Source of the DNA: Acidobacteriota bacterium
GTDB taxonomy: Bacteria; Acidobacteriota; Vicinamibacteria; Vicinamibacterales; JAKQTR01
Reading direction: 5' to 3'
Length of the DNA: 64,000 nucleotides
Assembly (NCBI GenBank): GCA_029562975.1
Contig: JAKQTR010000040.1
Span: 1 to 64,000, forward strand
Both the position numbers and the translations under genes were made by a program. Shown piece by piece: positions 9,980 to 18,845 of this stretch. Numbering within the stretch: position 1 is the stretch's first letter; each line of letters opens with the position of its first letter. Under the pieces are notes generated by a model. It saw only the letters and a program-made list of their open reading frames with translations. It had not been told where the DNA came from and made no database searches.

Positions 9980-10705
9980 TCACCGCTTGACGCCGGGCGG
10001 CTCCTTGAACGCGCGGCGCAGCCGGTCGAGCAGGGAGGAGGCGTCGGCCTGGGCGGCAGGCGCGCGGTCGGCCGCGGCGATCCGATCGAGAGCCTCGGCA
10101 ACGGCGGCGACGACGGCAATGCCGAGGTTGGAGGCGCCGGCGCGGATTCGATCGAAGGATCCGGGATCGCGCCAGACCAGAATGGGCCAGGCCTTCGACT
10201 CCGTGGCGACATCAACGCAGTGCTGGAGCCGGTCGTCGATGTGCGCGTCGAGCGTGAGCGCCGCGGCGATGGCGCCTCTGGATCCGACGGTCGTGTAGAC
10301 GGCCGGGTACTCGAATCCGTGCCGCCGCAGCCAGCGCTGCGTCTGGAGCTGCGTCGTCCGTCCGACCGACGGCGGGCGCTGGGTGACGAAGAGGACGTCC
10401 CACTGGAGGTCGTGCGCGAGTTTCTGCACGCGGCGCACGACGCCCGGCTCGCATTCGTCGAGCGTCTCCCAGAAATTGCGCGTGCCGCGGCAGCGCTGCC
10501 AGAGGCGCGACTGCTGCCTGGGGCTGAGGCTGGCCAGGACGGCCGCGCCGTTGCCGTCGGCCTCGTCGGCGGCCTGATCCGCGTCGCCGGCGGCAGCTTC
10601 GCGAACCGCGGCCTTCGGCGTGACGCCGAACTCCTGCTCCGCCACCCTGGCGAGGGCGCCGTCCATGTCCGCCAGCACGCCGTCCATGTCGAAGGAGATG
10701 CGCAC
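9980..10705 (-). CDS. HAD-family 5'(3')-deoxyribonucleotidase-like phosphatase
   Basis: A 241-residue cytoplasmic protein. HAD motif I is [15 protein letters not shown] (nucleophile Asp near residue 6, acid/base Asp two further on), and the cap region runs about 15-85. Motif II is VLFVTQRPP near 107-113, and motif III-IV is DDRLQHCVD near 158. The short DxDGVLADxxGA opening is typical of the NT5C-type subfamily that dephosphorylates nucleoside monophosphates; the exact substrate is not determined. Start: GTG 10705, 6 bases after CATAAT. The tail (about 205-241) is Ala/Arg-rich and not part of the catalytic fold. It is divergent from copA. Confidence 0.72.
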   Translation of the reverse strand: MRISFDMDGVLADMDGALARVAEQEFGVTPKAAVREAAAGDADQAADEADGNGAAVLASLSPRQQSRLWQRCRGTRNFWETLDECEPGVVRRVQKLAHDLQWDVLFVTQRPPSVGRTTQLQTQRWLRRHGFEYPAVYTTVGSRGAIAAALTLDAHIDDRLQHCVDVATESKAWPILVWRDPGSFDRIRAGASNLGIAVVAAVAEALDRIAAADRAPAAQADASSLLDRLRRAFKEPPGVKR

Positions 10706-10711
10706 GGGAGG

Positions 10712-10717
10712 ATTATG
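10712..10717 (-). promoter_or_regulatory. -10 CATAAT for leaderless nucleotidase mRNA
   Basis: CATAAT on the minus strand, then CCTCCC, then GTG. The spacing and spacer match those of the kinase gene at 9778. Confidence 0.5.
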
Positions 10718-10718
10718 G

Positions 10719-10760
10719 CAGAAGACGGGAAGCCGGCATCCGGAATCCGGATCGGCCGGC
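10719..10760 (+). repeat. Heptanucleotide array between divergent genes
   Basis: Six in-phase units, CAGAAGA, CGGGAAG, CCGGCAT, CCGGAAT, CCGGATC and GGCCGGC, lie directly behind the nucleotidase promoter. Purine-rich on the plus strand, more degenerate than the array at 82. Confidence 0.6.
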
Positions 10761-10788
10761 GCGAGCGCGGAGGCCGGCCGGGCCGATC

Positions 10789-10794
10789 AACAAT
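10789..10794 (+). promoter_or_regulatory. Possible -10 AACAAT for copA
   Basis: AACAAT lies 6 bases before the ATG at 10801, the same geometry as the leaderless genes. The intervening AGGAAC also looks like a weak Shine-Dalgarno, so a leadered start is not excluded. Confidence 0.4.
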
Positions 10795-10800
10795 AGGAAC

Positions 10801-13173
10801 ATGCCTGCGGCTCCAGCCCCCGGCGAGCGCCGAGCGGCCTCGCCCGACGCGGTATCGATTCCCGTGACGGGGATGACCTGCGCTGCGTGCGCGGCGAACA
10901 TCGAGCGGGCGCTGAAGCGGCTGCCCGGCGTCAGCGGCGCCGGCGTGAACTACGCCACGAACCGCGCCACCGTGGCGTTCGATCCCGCGGTGCTCGGCGT
11001 GCCCGCCATCGTCGAGGCCATCCGTGATGTCGGCTACGACGTCGTCACCGGGCCGGAAGCAGGACCCGGGACCGCCTGGCAGGCAATCGACGGCGCCGTC
11101 GACGCCGAAGAGCAGGCGCGCGAACGCGAGCACCGCGCCCTGCGCCGGCGCCTGATCTTCGGGGCGGCGATCGGCCTGCCCGTCGTCGTGCTGGGCATGG
11201 CGCACCTGCACGCCCCGGCCTCCAACTGGGTGCAGTTCGCGCTGGCGACGCCGGTGCTCTTCTTCTGCGGCTGGCACTTCTACCGGGGCGCGTGGAAGGC
11301 CCTGCGCCACGGGACGGCCGACATGAACACCCTGGTCGCCGTCGGCACCGGGGCGGCGTTCGCGTATTCCGCCGCGGCCACGGTCGCGCCGGCGGCGGTC
11401 TCGACCGATCCGCGCGTCGTGGCGGGCCAGGCGCCAGCGCCGGTCTACTTCGAGACGGCCGTTGTCATCATCGTCCTAGTGCTCGTCGGCCGGCTCCTCG
11501 AGTCGCGCGCCCGCGGCCGGACGTCGGAGGCGATCCGGCGGCTCATCGCCCTGCAGCCGCGCACGGCCCGCGTCATCCGCGACGGCGTCGAGCTGGACGT
11601 GCCCGCCCGCGACGTGCTCCGGGGCGACATCGTGCTGGTGCGTCCGGGCGAGCGCCTGCCGGTGGACGGCGAGGTGATCGACGGCGCGTCGGCCGTGGAC
11701 GAGTCGATGCTGACCGGCGAGTCGATGCCCGTGGAGAAGGCGGCCGGCTCCTCGGTGTTCGGCGGGACCATCAACACCACCGGCGCGTTTTCTTTCAGGG
11801 CGACGCGAGTGGGGGCCGAGACGGCCCTGCAGCAGATCGTGAAGCTGGTCGGCGAGGCGCAGAGCCGCCGGGCGCCGATCGCGCGCGCGGCCGACGCGAT
11901 CTCTGCGTGGTTCACGCCGGCGGTGATTGCCGCCGCGGCCGTCACCTTCGGCGCGTGGCTCGCCTTCGGCCCTCCCGACTCGAGGCTCGCGACGGCGATG
12001 GTGCGCGGGGTGGCGGTGCTCATCATCGCATGTCCGTGCGCGATGGGGCTCGCCACGCCGACGGCGATCCTGGTCGGCACGGGCAAAGGCGCCGAGCAGG
12101 GCATCCTCATCCGGGGCGGCGACATCCTCGAGCGCGCGGCGTCGGTCACCACCGTCGTGCTGGACAAGACGGGCACGATCACCACGGGGAAGCCGGAGGT
12201 CACCGACTGCATCCCGGCGGGAATGCCGGACCCGGCGTCCGGCCTGCCCGGGCCGGAGCCCGCCGCGGGCCCGGCGGCGGATGCGTGGAGCGCCGGCCCT
12301 GCCGCGGAACTCCTCGCCCTGGCCGCGGCGGCGGAGGCGAACTCGGAGCACCCGCTGGCGCAGGCCGTCGTGCGCGCCGCGAAGGCGGCCGGCCTGCCCG
12401 TGGGGCGAGCCGAGGCGTTCGACGTGCTGCCGGGGCGCGGCGTGCGCGCGGTGGTCGGCGGCAGCCCGGTTGCCGCGGGCAGCGAGGCCTTCCTTCGCGA
12501 GTGCGGGATCGACACCTCCGCGCTCGCGCACGAGCGGGAGCGGCTGGCCGGGCTCGGGCGCACGATCATCGTCGTGGCGTCGGGCGCGGCGCTGCGGGGC
12601 GTCATCGCGCTCGCCGACCGGCCGAGGCCCGAAGCGCGGGCCGCCATCGCCCGGCTGCGCGCATCGGGGCGGCAGATCGTGATGCTCACCGGCGACAGCG
12701 CCGCCACCGCGCGGGCGATTGCCGCCGAGGTGGCGCCGGGCGGCGAAATCGGCAGGATCGTGGCCGGGGTCCTGCCCGGCCACAAAGCGGAGGCCGTCAA
12801 GGCCCTGCAGGAGGAAGGCCGCGTCGTGGCCATGGTCGGCGACGGCATCAACGACGCCCCCGCGCTGGCGCAGGCCGATATCGGCATCGCCATGGGATCG
12901 GGCACGGACGTGGCCCTCGAGGCCGCCGACATCGCGTTGATGCGGGGCGATCTCAACGGCGTCGCCGACGCGATCGACCTGTCCAGCCGGACGCTGCGCG
13001 TCATCCGGCAGAACCTGTTCTGGGCGTTCTTCTACAACGTGCTGGGCATCCCGCTGGCGGCGGGCGCCTTCTCGCCGTGGACGGGCTGGCAGCTCAGCCC
13101 GATGATCGCGGCGGCGGCCATGTCCTTCTCGTCGGTGTCGGTGCTCGCCAACAGCCTGAGGCTGCGCCGGTGA
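10801..13173 (+). CDS. copA: Copper-translocating P1B-type ATPase
   Basis: A 790-residue inner-membrane pump. One heavy-metal-binding domain ([15 protein letters not shown], about residues 23-37) precedes the transmembrane region. The actuator has TGES in [12 protein letters not shown] near 300. The metal site is [13 protein letters not shown] near 411, the phosphorylation site [12 protein letters not shown] near 455, and [24 protein letters not shown] near 680 closes the P domain. CPC with one N-terminal CxxC is typical of Cu(I) exporters. A Pro/Ala-rich insert (about 472-500) lies between the P and N domains. No copper-sensing regulator or chaperone is adjacent. It should export Cu(I) from the cytoplasm. 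Confidence 0.95.
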   Translation: MPAAPAPGERRAASPDAVSIPVTGMTCAACAANIERALKRLPGVSGAGVNYATNRATVAFDPAVLGVPAIVEAIRDVGYDVVTGPEAGPGTAWQAIDGAVDAEEQAREREHRALRRRLIFGAAIGLPVVVLGMAHLHAPASNWVQFALATPVLFFCGWHFYRGAWKALRHGTADMNTLVAVGTGAAFAYSAAATVAPAAVSTDPRVVAGQAPAPVYFETAVVIIVLVLVGRLLESRARGRTSEAIRRLIALQPRTARVIRDGVELDVPARDVLRGDIVLVRPGERLPVDGEVIDGASAVDESMLTGESMPVEKAAGSSVFGGTINTTGAFSFRATRVGAETALQQIVKLVGEAQSRRAPIARAADAISAWFTPAVIAAAAVTFGAWLAFGPPDSRLATAMVRGVAVLIIACPCAMGLATPTAILVGTGKGAEQGILIRGGDILERAASVTTVVLDKTGTITTGKPEVTDCIPAGMPDPASGLPGPEPAAGPAADAWSAGPAAELLALAAAAEANSEHPLAQAVVRAAKAAGLPVGRAEAFDVLPGRGVRAVVGGSPVAAGSEAFLRECGIDTSALAHERERLAGLGRTIIVVASGAALRGVIALADRPRPEARAAIARLRASGRQIVMLTGDSAATARAIAAEVAPGGEIGRIVAGVLPGHKAEAVKALQEEGRVVAMVGDGINDAPALAQADIGIAMGSGTDVALEAADIALMRGDLNGVADAIDLSSRTLRVIRQNLFWAFFYNVLGIPLAAGAFSPWTGWQLSPMIAAAAMSFSSVSVLANSLRLRR

Positions 13174-13209
13174 GCCGAGCCGGCTGCTCCGCCTCGGCGG
13201 GGCCGCCGG

Positions 13210-13458
13210 CTACCCGTCGCGCTTCGCAGGCCCGTCCAGCGCGGAGTCGACCGCGCTCAGATCCGGCGGCGGCGGGCTCGCCTTCGCCGGTTGCCGGGGC
13301 GTCACGAGCCGGGCTGCCTCGGCGACCCATCCGCGCCAGTTGCAGTTGTGGCACCGGAAGGGCCGCTTCGTCGTGACTTGGCGGCGGATCCGCTCGAAGA
13401 CGCTCCGCGTCCGCGATCGGTACACCCGGCGGGAGCCGCAGGCTGGGCAGGCCTCCAT
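13210..13458 (-). CDS. Small zinc-ribbon protein
   Basis: An 82-residue protein with two knuckles, CPACGSRRVYR at residues 4-14 and CHNCNWRGW near 36-44, an arrangement that would hold one zinc. A basic stretch lies between them, and the tail is Pro/Asp-rich and probably disordered. Such zinc ribbons usually bind nucleic acid or another protein; no named family is recognised. Its start is 9 bases from the stop of the upstream FabZ-like gene, so the two are probably co-transcribed. It runs convergent to copA with 36 bases between stops. Confidence 0.6.
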   Translation of the reverse strand: MEACPACGSRRVYRSRTRSVFERIRRQVTTKRPFRCHNCNWRGWVAEAARLVTPRQPAKASPPPPDLSAVDSALDGPAKRDG

Positions 13459-13467
13459 GCGTCCTCC

Positions 13468-13935
13468 TCAGTCCCTCAGCGTCGCCTGCCCGCCTTCCGC
13501 CGGGCCGAGCGCAAAGGTCATCGTGCCGGCGGCCACAATCCCGCCGTTCACGCGCGCGACGCCCTCGAGCACCCCCATCTTCGATCGCAGGCGCTTGACC
13601 CGCGCGAAGACCACCACCTGATCCCCCGCGTACACGGGCCTGTGGAACTTCACGCGGTCGATGCCCATGAAGAAGATGAGTTTGTCGCGGTTCTCGGGCT
13701 TCGACAGCACCATGATGGCCCCGACCTGCGCGACGGCCTCCGTGAGGATCGTCGGCGGCAGCGTCGGCGTCCTGCCGGGCTCGCGCGACAGGCACCGCTC
13801 GTTGAGCGATACGGTCTTCGTCCCGACGATGTGCGTGCCGCCGGCGAACTCGGTGATGCGGTCGACGAGCAGGAACGGGTAGCGGTGCGGCAGGATGCGC
13901 TGGATGACGGTCTGATCGAACGGGAGCTGGTCCAT
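13468..13935 (-). CDS. fabZ: FabZ-like 3-hydroxyacyl-ACP dehydratase
   Basis: A 155-residue hotdog-fold protein. The N-terminus carries ILPHRYPFLLVDRI with catalytic His17, and the partner acid lies in TEAVAQVGAI (Glu66). The later segments LIFFMGIDRVKFHRPVYAGDQV and ALGPAEGG follow FabZ order. FabZ dehydrates 3-hydroxyacyl-ACP in type II fatty-acid synthesis. The usual GHFPxxPxMPG segment before the Glu helix is replaced by SREPGRTPTLPPT, so this may be a divergent paralogue rather than the housekeeping enzyme, which normally sits with lpxD/lpxA. Start: ATG 13935. Divergent from the SpoIIE-type phosphatase gene. Confidence 0.78.
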   Translation of the reverse strand: MDQLPFDQTVIQRILPHRYPFLLVDRITEFAGGTHIVGTKTVSLNERCLSREPGRTPTLPPTILTEAVAQVGAIMVLSKPENRDKLIFFMGIDRVKFHRPVYAGDQVVVFARVKRLRSKMGVLEGVARVNGGIVAAGTMTFALGPAEGGQATLRD

Positions 13936-14008
13936 GGCTCGGCTCTGACGCAGGCGCTCGGCGCCCGCGCGTCGCGGCCCTCGCTGCCTCCGGGGCGCGC
14001 GTGACGGG

Positions 14009-14036
14009 CCAGCCCCGAGCCCCGGGCCCTTGGTCC
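14009..14036 (-). repeat. Short heptanucleotide array, pyrimidine arm
   Basis: Four units, CCAGCCC, CGAGCCC, CGGGCCC and TTGGTCC, lie 7 bases before the -10 of the phosphatase gene. Purine-rich on the minus strand. Confidence 0.55.
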
Positions 14037-14043
14037 CTGTAAG

Positions 14044-14049
14044 TATAAT
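14044..14049 (+). promoter_or_regulatory. -10 TATAAT for leaderless phosphatase mRNA
   Basis: TATAAT, then CGCCTC, then the GTG at 14056: a consensus -10 exactly 6 bases from the start codon. Confidence 0.65.
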
Positions 14050-14055
14050 CGCCTC

Positions 14056-15918
14056 GTGACCCAGTCCATCGATTTCGATGTCATGACGCCGGGCGACGGC
14101 GAGCGGGGAGGCGTGTCGAAGAGTGACCGCCAGCTCCTGACGACGCTCTTCGCGCTCGGGCGCGAAGTGACATCGGTGCTCGATCTCGCGGAGCTCTACC
14201 GCAAGCTGCCGGGGCTCATCGCTCGCGTCACCGACTTCCACGCCTTCGCCGTGTACGTCCTCGACGAGCGGCAGGGCCGCCTCCGCATCGCCCACGCGGA
14301 GGGCTACCCTCCCGGCAGCCGGTCGCTGCGCCTGAGTCCCGGCCAGGGGCTGGTCGGCCGCGCGGCGGCGGATGGGCGCCCCCTGCTGGCGAACGACGTC
14401 TCGAAGGAGCCGGACTACTTGAGGATCGTGCCGGGCACGCGCGCCGAGCTCGCGGTGCCGCTGCGCCGCAAGGGCCGGTCCATCGGGGTGCTGAACCTCC
14501 TGAGCCGGAACCTCCACGAGTTCACGCCGGCCGAGGTGGAGACGCTCCGGATCTTCGGCGCGGCGGTTGCGACGGCAATCGAGAACGCGCGCCTGTTCGA
14601 GTCCGAGCGCCGGTACGCCGAGACGATCTCGACGCTGGCGGAGATCGGTCGCGAGTTAGCGGGCATCCTCGAGCTCGACCACCTGCTCGAGCGGATCGCC
14701 CATCGCGTGCGGCGCCTGATCGAGTACCGCACGTTCGGCATCCTCCTCGTCGACGAGGACACGGGCGAAATCCGCATGCGCCACGCGGTCCGGTACAACG
14801 AGGGCACGGCGGCCAAGGCGCTGAAGATCGGCGAGGGCCTCGTCGGCTACGCGGTGCTGCACAAGACGCCCGTCGTCGTGGACGACGTCGCGGCGGATCC
14901 CCGCTACATCAAGGTCATGGACGACGTGCAGTCGGAGCTCGTAGTACCGCTGCTCGTGAAGGACCGGTGCGTGGGCGTGTTCGACCTGGAGAGCCCGGAG
15001 CGCGCGTCGTTCACGCAGGAGCACGTCGAGGTGCTGACGTCGCTCGCCGCCAGCGCGGCCGTGGCCATCGACAACGCTCGGCTCTACGAGGAGCTGCGGC
15101 GCAGCGAGGAGCGGCTCGCCGGCGAGGTCGCGTTCGCGCAGCGCATCCAGCGCGCGCTGCTGCCCGCCGCGCCGCCCCGGCGCGTGAAGGGCGTCGACGT
15201 CGCGGCCAGGTTCGAGCCGGCCCGGGAGCTGGGCGGCGACTTCTACGACTTCCTGGCGCTCGAGCCCCACACGCTCAGCGTGGCAGTCGCCGACGTGTCG
15301 GGGAAGGGCGTGCCGGCCGCCCTCTACGGCGCCTTCGCCGGCGAGCTCGTGCGGTCGCGCACGTTCCGGCGGCGCTACACGAAGGTGCGCACCGGCCCGG
15401 CGTCGATCCTGGAGTCGATGAACACCATCCTGCACGAGCGGCGCCTCGAGAACTACTACTGCACGCTGTGCTACGCGCACTTCGACTTCCGGCGCCGCAG
15501 CGTGACGCTCTCGAACAGCGGACTGCCGTACCCGCTGCACGCGTCGCCGGAGGGCTGCGGCCGGCTTCAGGCGCCGGGCGTGCCCCTCGGATCGCTGCCG
15601 GGCACCACCTACGACGAACTGACGGTCGAGCTGAACGCCGGCGACGTGTTCGTCTTCCACACCGACGGCATCACCGAGACCATGAACGCCTCGGGCGAGG
15701 ACTTCGGGTCCGAGCGCCTCGTTGCCGCCGTGTGCCGGAACCGCGAGCGGCCCGCGCAGGCCATCGCCGATGCGATCTTCGAGGCGGTGGACGATTTCCG
15801 CGGCGGCGCCGAGCAGCACGACGACCGGACCGTCGTGGTGCTGAAGATCACCGGGCAGGAGCAGGAGAGCCGAAGCCGGGAACGGACAGGGGGACGGCGC
15901 TCGAACCGCGTCCGATGA
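14056..15918 (+). CDS. GAF-GAF-SpoIIE/PP2C serine phosphatase
   Basis: A 620-residue soluble regulator. GAF 1 spans about residues 45-178, ending in VATAIENARLFESE. GAF 2 spans about 200-345, ending in AAVAIDNARLYEELR. A short coiled linker with the RsbU-like AQRIQRALLPAAPP leads into a SpoIIE-type PP2C domain (about 385-605). Its metal-binding motifs are GGDFYDFL near 393, VADVSGKGVPAAL near 416, HTDGITETMNASGEDFG near 535 and DDRTVVVLKI near 590. Such proteins dephosphorylate anti-anti-sigma factors in response to ligands bound by the GAF domains. No anti-sigma partner is encoded nearby. It begins 6 bases after TATAAT. Confidence 0.93.
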   Translation: MTQSIDFDVMTPGDGERGGVSKSDRQLLTTLFALGREVTSVLDLAELYRKLPGLIARVTDFHAFAVYVLDERQGRLRIAHAEGYPPGSRSLRLSPGQGLVGRAAADGRPLLANDVSKEPDYLRIVPGTRAELAVPLRRKGRSIGVLNLLSRNLHEFTPAEVETLRIFGAAVATAIENARLFESERRYAETISTLAEIGRELAGILELDHLLERIAHRVRRLIEYRTFGILLVDEDTGEIRMRHAVRYNEGTAAKALKIGEGLVGYAVLHKTPVVVDDVAADPRYIKVMDDVQSELVVPLLVKDRCVGVFDLESPERASFTQEHVEVLTSLAASAAVAIDNARLYEELRRSEERLAGEVAFAQRIQRALLPAAPPRRVKGVDVAARFEPARELGGDFYDFLALEPHTLSVAVADVSGKGVPAALYGAFAGELVRSRTFRRRYTKVRTGPASILESMNTILHERRLENYYCTLCYAHFDFRRRSVTLSNSGLPYPLHASPEGCGRLQAPGVPLGSLPGTTYDELTVELNAGDVFVFHTDGITETMNASGEDFGSERLVAAVCRNRERPAQAIADAIFEAVDDFRGGAEQHDDRTVVVLKITGQEQESRSRERTGGRRSNRVR

Positions 15919-16173
15919 CGCTCGGCCCGAGCGCCGCCCCGGGGAATGGAGGAGGGGAGCCGCGCCGAATCGATCTGCCCGGCGGGGCGGCGATGCCAGC
16001 GCCTGCCTGTTGGTGACCCGCCCCGCTGACTCGACGCGGCCTGCCCCTTCTCCCATCAAGACGCGTGCCGCCGGCGGGCCCTCACGTGTCAGGCGTTTCG
16101 GGCCGATACACCTCCGCAGCGTCCTGCGGCAGGGACGCCCGGGTGACCTCTACCGGTGGCAGTGGCGGCGACC

Positions 16174-18693
16174 ATGTCCAAACAGCTCGAGTCTCTGCTT
16201 CGTCAGGCCGGCCTGGCCACGGACGCCCAGTTCGGACGGGTCCGGAATCGGATGGAACAGGACGCCGGATCCTTCCTGGAAATCCTCGTGAAGGAGGAGC
16301 ACGTCAGCGAGGAGGCCATCGCCGACGCCATCGCCGAGCGGACGAAGGTGCCGCGGGTGCGGGTCGCCACGTTCCTGCTGGACGAGGAGGCGCTGCGCAG
16401 GGTGCCCGAACGGCTGGCCCGCAAGCTCGAGTGCCTGCCCCTCGCCGTCGAAGGCCGGGCGCTGATTGTCGCGATGGCCGATCCCACCGACTACCGGGCC
16501 ATCCAGGACATCGAGTTCACGGCCGCCATGCCGGTCAGGCCGGTCGTCGCCACGCTGTCGGAAGTCACAAGCGGCATCGGCGAGCGCTACGGCGCCGACG
16601 ACCGCATCAAGTCGTTCTTGGCCAACGTGTCGGAGGCGCCGGACCTCCAGATTGTGTCCGAGGACCAGCACGAGCTGTCGCTCGACGCCGCCGACTCGGC
16701 GGCCGCCGCCGAGGTGGCTCCGGTCGTGAAGATGTGCAGCGTCATCGTCTTCGACGCGATCAGGTCGCAGGCGAGCGACGTCCACATCGAGCCCGCCCTC
16801 AACGACCTGCAGGTGCGCATGCGGGTGGACGGCGTGCTGCGCGACTACACGCGGGTGCCGAAGTGGCTCCACGGCCCGGTGGTGTCGCGGCTGAAGATCC
16901 TCGCCAAGCTCGACATCGCCGAGCGCCGCATCCCCCAGGACGGCCGGGTGAACGTCCTCTACCAGGGCCGCTCCATCGACCTGCGCGTCTCCACGCTGCC
17001 CACGCACTTCGGCGAGAAAATGGTGCTGCGCGTGCTCGGCGGCGCGAAGGCGCCGGACATCTCGGCGCTCGGACTGAGCAAGCCGCAGGAGGCGCTGCTC
17101 CAGTCGTCGATCAGCCAGCCGCAGGGCATGATCCTGGTCACCGGTCCCACCGGGTCGGGCAAGACGACGACCCTGTACGCCCTCCTCGCCTGGCACCACA
17201 AGCCCGAAGTCAACATCGTCACCGTCGAGGATCCGATCGAGTACCAGCTGGCGGGCATCAACCAGGTGCAGATCAATCCCAAGGCGGGGCTGACCTTCGC
17301 CAGCGCGCTGCGATCGATCCTGAGGCAGGACCCCGACGTGATTCTCGTCGGCGAGACCCGCGACCGCGAGACCGCCGAGATCGCGTTCCAGGCGGCCATG
17401 ACGGGCCACATGGTGCTGAGCACGCTCCACACGAACAGCGCCGTGGGTGCCGTCTCGCGCATGTACGATCTGGGCGTCGATCCCGCGATCCTGGCGACCT
17501 CGCTCACGATGGTCGCCGCCCAGCGCCTCGTGCGGCGGATCTGCGGCGAGTGCCGAGAGGAGTACGAGCCCGGCGAGGCCGTCCGCAACCTCGTGGGCCT
17601 CTTCGGCGACGCGTCGCCCGTGTTCCGCGGGCGCGGCTGCCCCGCCTGCGGCGGCACGGGCTTCGCTGGGCGCGTCGGCATCTACGAGCTGTTCAGGCCG
17701 ACGAACGCGGTCCGCAAGCTGATCAACGACCGGGCCAGCGAGGCCGAGATCCGCTACGCCGCCCGCCAGTCCGGCATGACGCTGCTGCGCGAGGACGCCC
17801 TCGAGAAAATCAAGGCCGGCATCACGTCGCCAGACGAAGTCCTGCGCGTCGTCCAGGTGGACGAGAGCGAGATCCCGTGCCCGGCCTGCAAGGCCATCAT
17901 CGAGGCCGACTTCGCCACGTGCCCCTACTGCCGGACCAGCCTCAAGAGGAACTGCGCGGGCTGCGGACAGCCGCTCCGGCGGGAGTGGAAGGTGTGCCCC
18001 CACTGCAACACGACGGTGGCGATGCAGCTTCTGGCCGAAGAACTCGGGCTGGCCGAGCGGAAACCGGCCGAGGCGCCGCCGCAGGCGGCGGCCGAGGCCG
18101 CGGCCGAAGACAGCCTGCCGTTCACCCCCATGATCGACCTGGAGCCGGCCGGTCTGGCGGCGGCGGACCAGCCGGCCGGCCTGCCAGCGGCGGATCAGCA
18201 GGCCGAGTCGGCCGCAGGCGCGACAATGCCGCCGGCCGCCGCGGCGGCTCCCGCCGAAGAGAGCGCCGAGGCCCAGGTGCCGACCGTCGATCCTCGCGGC
18301 GGCCAGCGCCCGCTGCGCGTGCTGATTGTGGACGACGATCCGGACATCAGGATGATCGTGCGGGCCACGCTGCGCGGCCTGACGGTGCCGGTCGAAAGCG
18401 TGCAGGCCGCGAACGGCATCGAGGCCCTGGAACAGGCGAAGGCGGCCAAGCCGGACCTGGTGATCCTCGACGTGATGATGCCCGAGATGGACGGCTTCGA
18501 GACGTGCCGCGCGCTCCGCGCCGACCTGCGAACGGCGTTCGTCCCCATTCTGATGCTGACCGCGAGCGCGGACCAGGACAGCCGCGCGAAGGGCTATCTC
18601 ATCGGCACCGACGACTACATGGCCAAGCCGTTCCTGCCCCTCGATCTCAAGCTGCGCGTCAGCCGGCTGCTGCGGAAGACGTACGGGGTCTAG
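16174..18693 (+). CDS. PilB/GspE-type ATPase fused to double zinc ribbon and receiver
   Basis: An 839-residue protein. An MshE/GspE N-domain covers about residues 5-145. The secretion ATPase (about 180-555) has Walker A GPTGSGKTT at 324-332, an Asp box, Walker B DPDVILVGETRD near 386-397 and the family's own C4 zinc site (C457, C460, C489, C492). It then departs from the family. Residues 569-611 form a double zinc ribbon with four CxxC pairs, 620-712 are a Pro/Ala linker, and 714-837 are a complete receiver with D766 and the Lys of AKPF. PilB/GspE drives pilus or type II secretion assembly; here phosphorylation may control it. No other pilus genes are nearby. ATG 16174 is preferred over GTG 16156. 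A small hairpin lies at 16114-16129. Confidence 0.9.
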   Translation: MSKQLESLLRQAGLATDAQFGRVRNRMEQDAGSFLEILVKEEHVSEEAIADAIAERTKVPRVRVATFLLDEEALRRVPERLARKLECLPLAVEGRALIVAMADPTDYRAIQDIEFTAAMPVRPVVATLSEVTSGIGERYGADDRIKSFLANVSEAPDLQIVSEDQHELSLDAADSAAAAEVAPVVKMCSVIVFDAIRSQASDVHIEPALNDLQVRMRVDGVLRDYTRVPKWLHGPVVSRLKILAKLDIAERRIPQDGRVNVLYQGRSIDLRVSTLPTHFGEKMVLRVLGGAKAPDISALGLSKPQEALLQSSISQPQGMILVTGPTGSGKTTTLYALLAWHHKPEVNIVTVEDPIEYQLAGINQVQINPKAGLTFASALRSILRQDPDVILVGETRDRETAEIAFQAAMTGHMVLSTLHTNSAVGAVSRMYDLGVDPAILATSLTMVAAQRLVRRICGECREEYEPGEAVRNLVGLFGDASPVFRGRGCPACGGTGFAGRVGIYELFRPTNAVRKLINDRASEAEIRYAARQSGMTLLREDALEKIKAGITSPDEVLRVVQVDESEIPCPACKAIIEADFATCPYCRTSLKRNCAGCGQPLRREWKVCPHCNTTVAMQLLAEELGLAERKPAEAPPQAAAEAAAEDSLPFTPMIDLEPAGLAAADQPAGLPAADQQAESAAGATMPPAAAAAPAEESAEAQVPTVDPRGGQRPLRVLIVDDDPDIRMIVRATLRGLTVPVESVQAANGIEALEQAKAAKPDLVILDVMMPEMDGFETCRALRADLRTAFVPILMLTASADQDSRAKGYLIGTDDYMAKPFLPLDLKLRVSRLLRKTYGV

Positions 18694-18696
18694 GGA

Positions 18697-18845
18697 GCCA
18701 GGCGCTGGCGACCAGGGGCTGGGGGCCAGTCAGCCGGCGGGCCGAACAGTCATGCCTCCGACGCGGCGACAGCCGCGTCCGACTAGCGCCTCGCGCCCAG
18801 TCCCTGGCCCCTCGCGCCAGCTCCTGGTAGCTAGCCTCTGGCTGT
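18697..18845. repeat. Two-armed heptanucleotide array between convergent genes
   Basis: Left arm 18697-18731 has units GCCAGGC, GCTGGCG, ACCAGGG, GCTGGGG and GCCAGTC. Right arm 18783-18845 has nine in-phase units of opposite polarity, including CTAGCGC, CTCGCGC, CCAGTCC, CTGGCCC and TAGCCTC. The right arm covers the stop codon and last residues of the histidine kinase gene. Confidence 0.78.
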
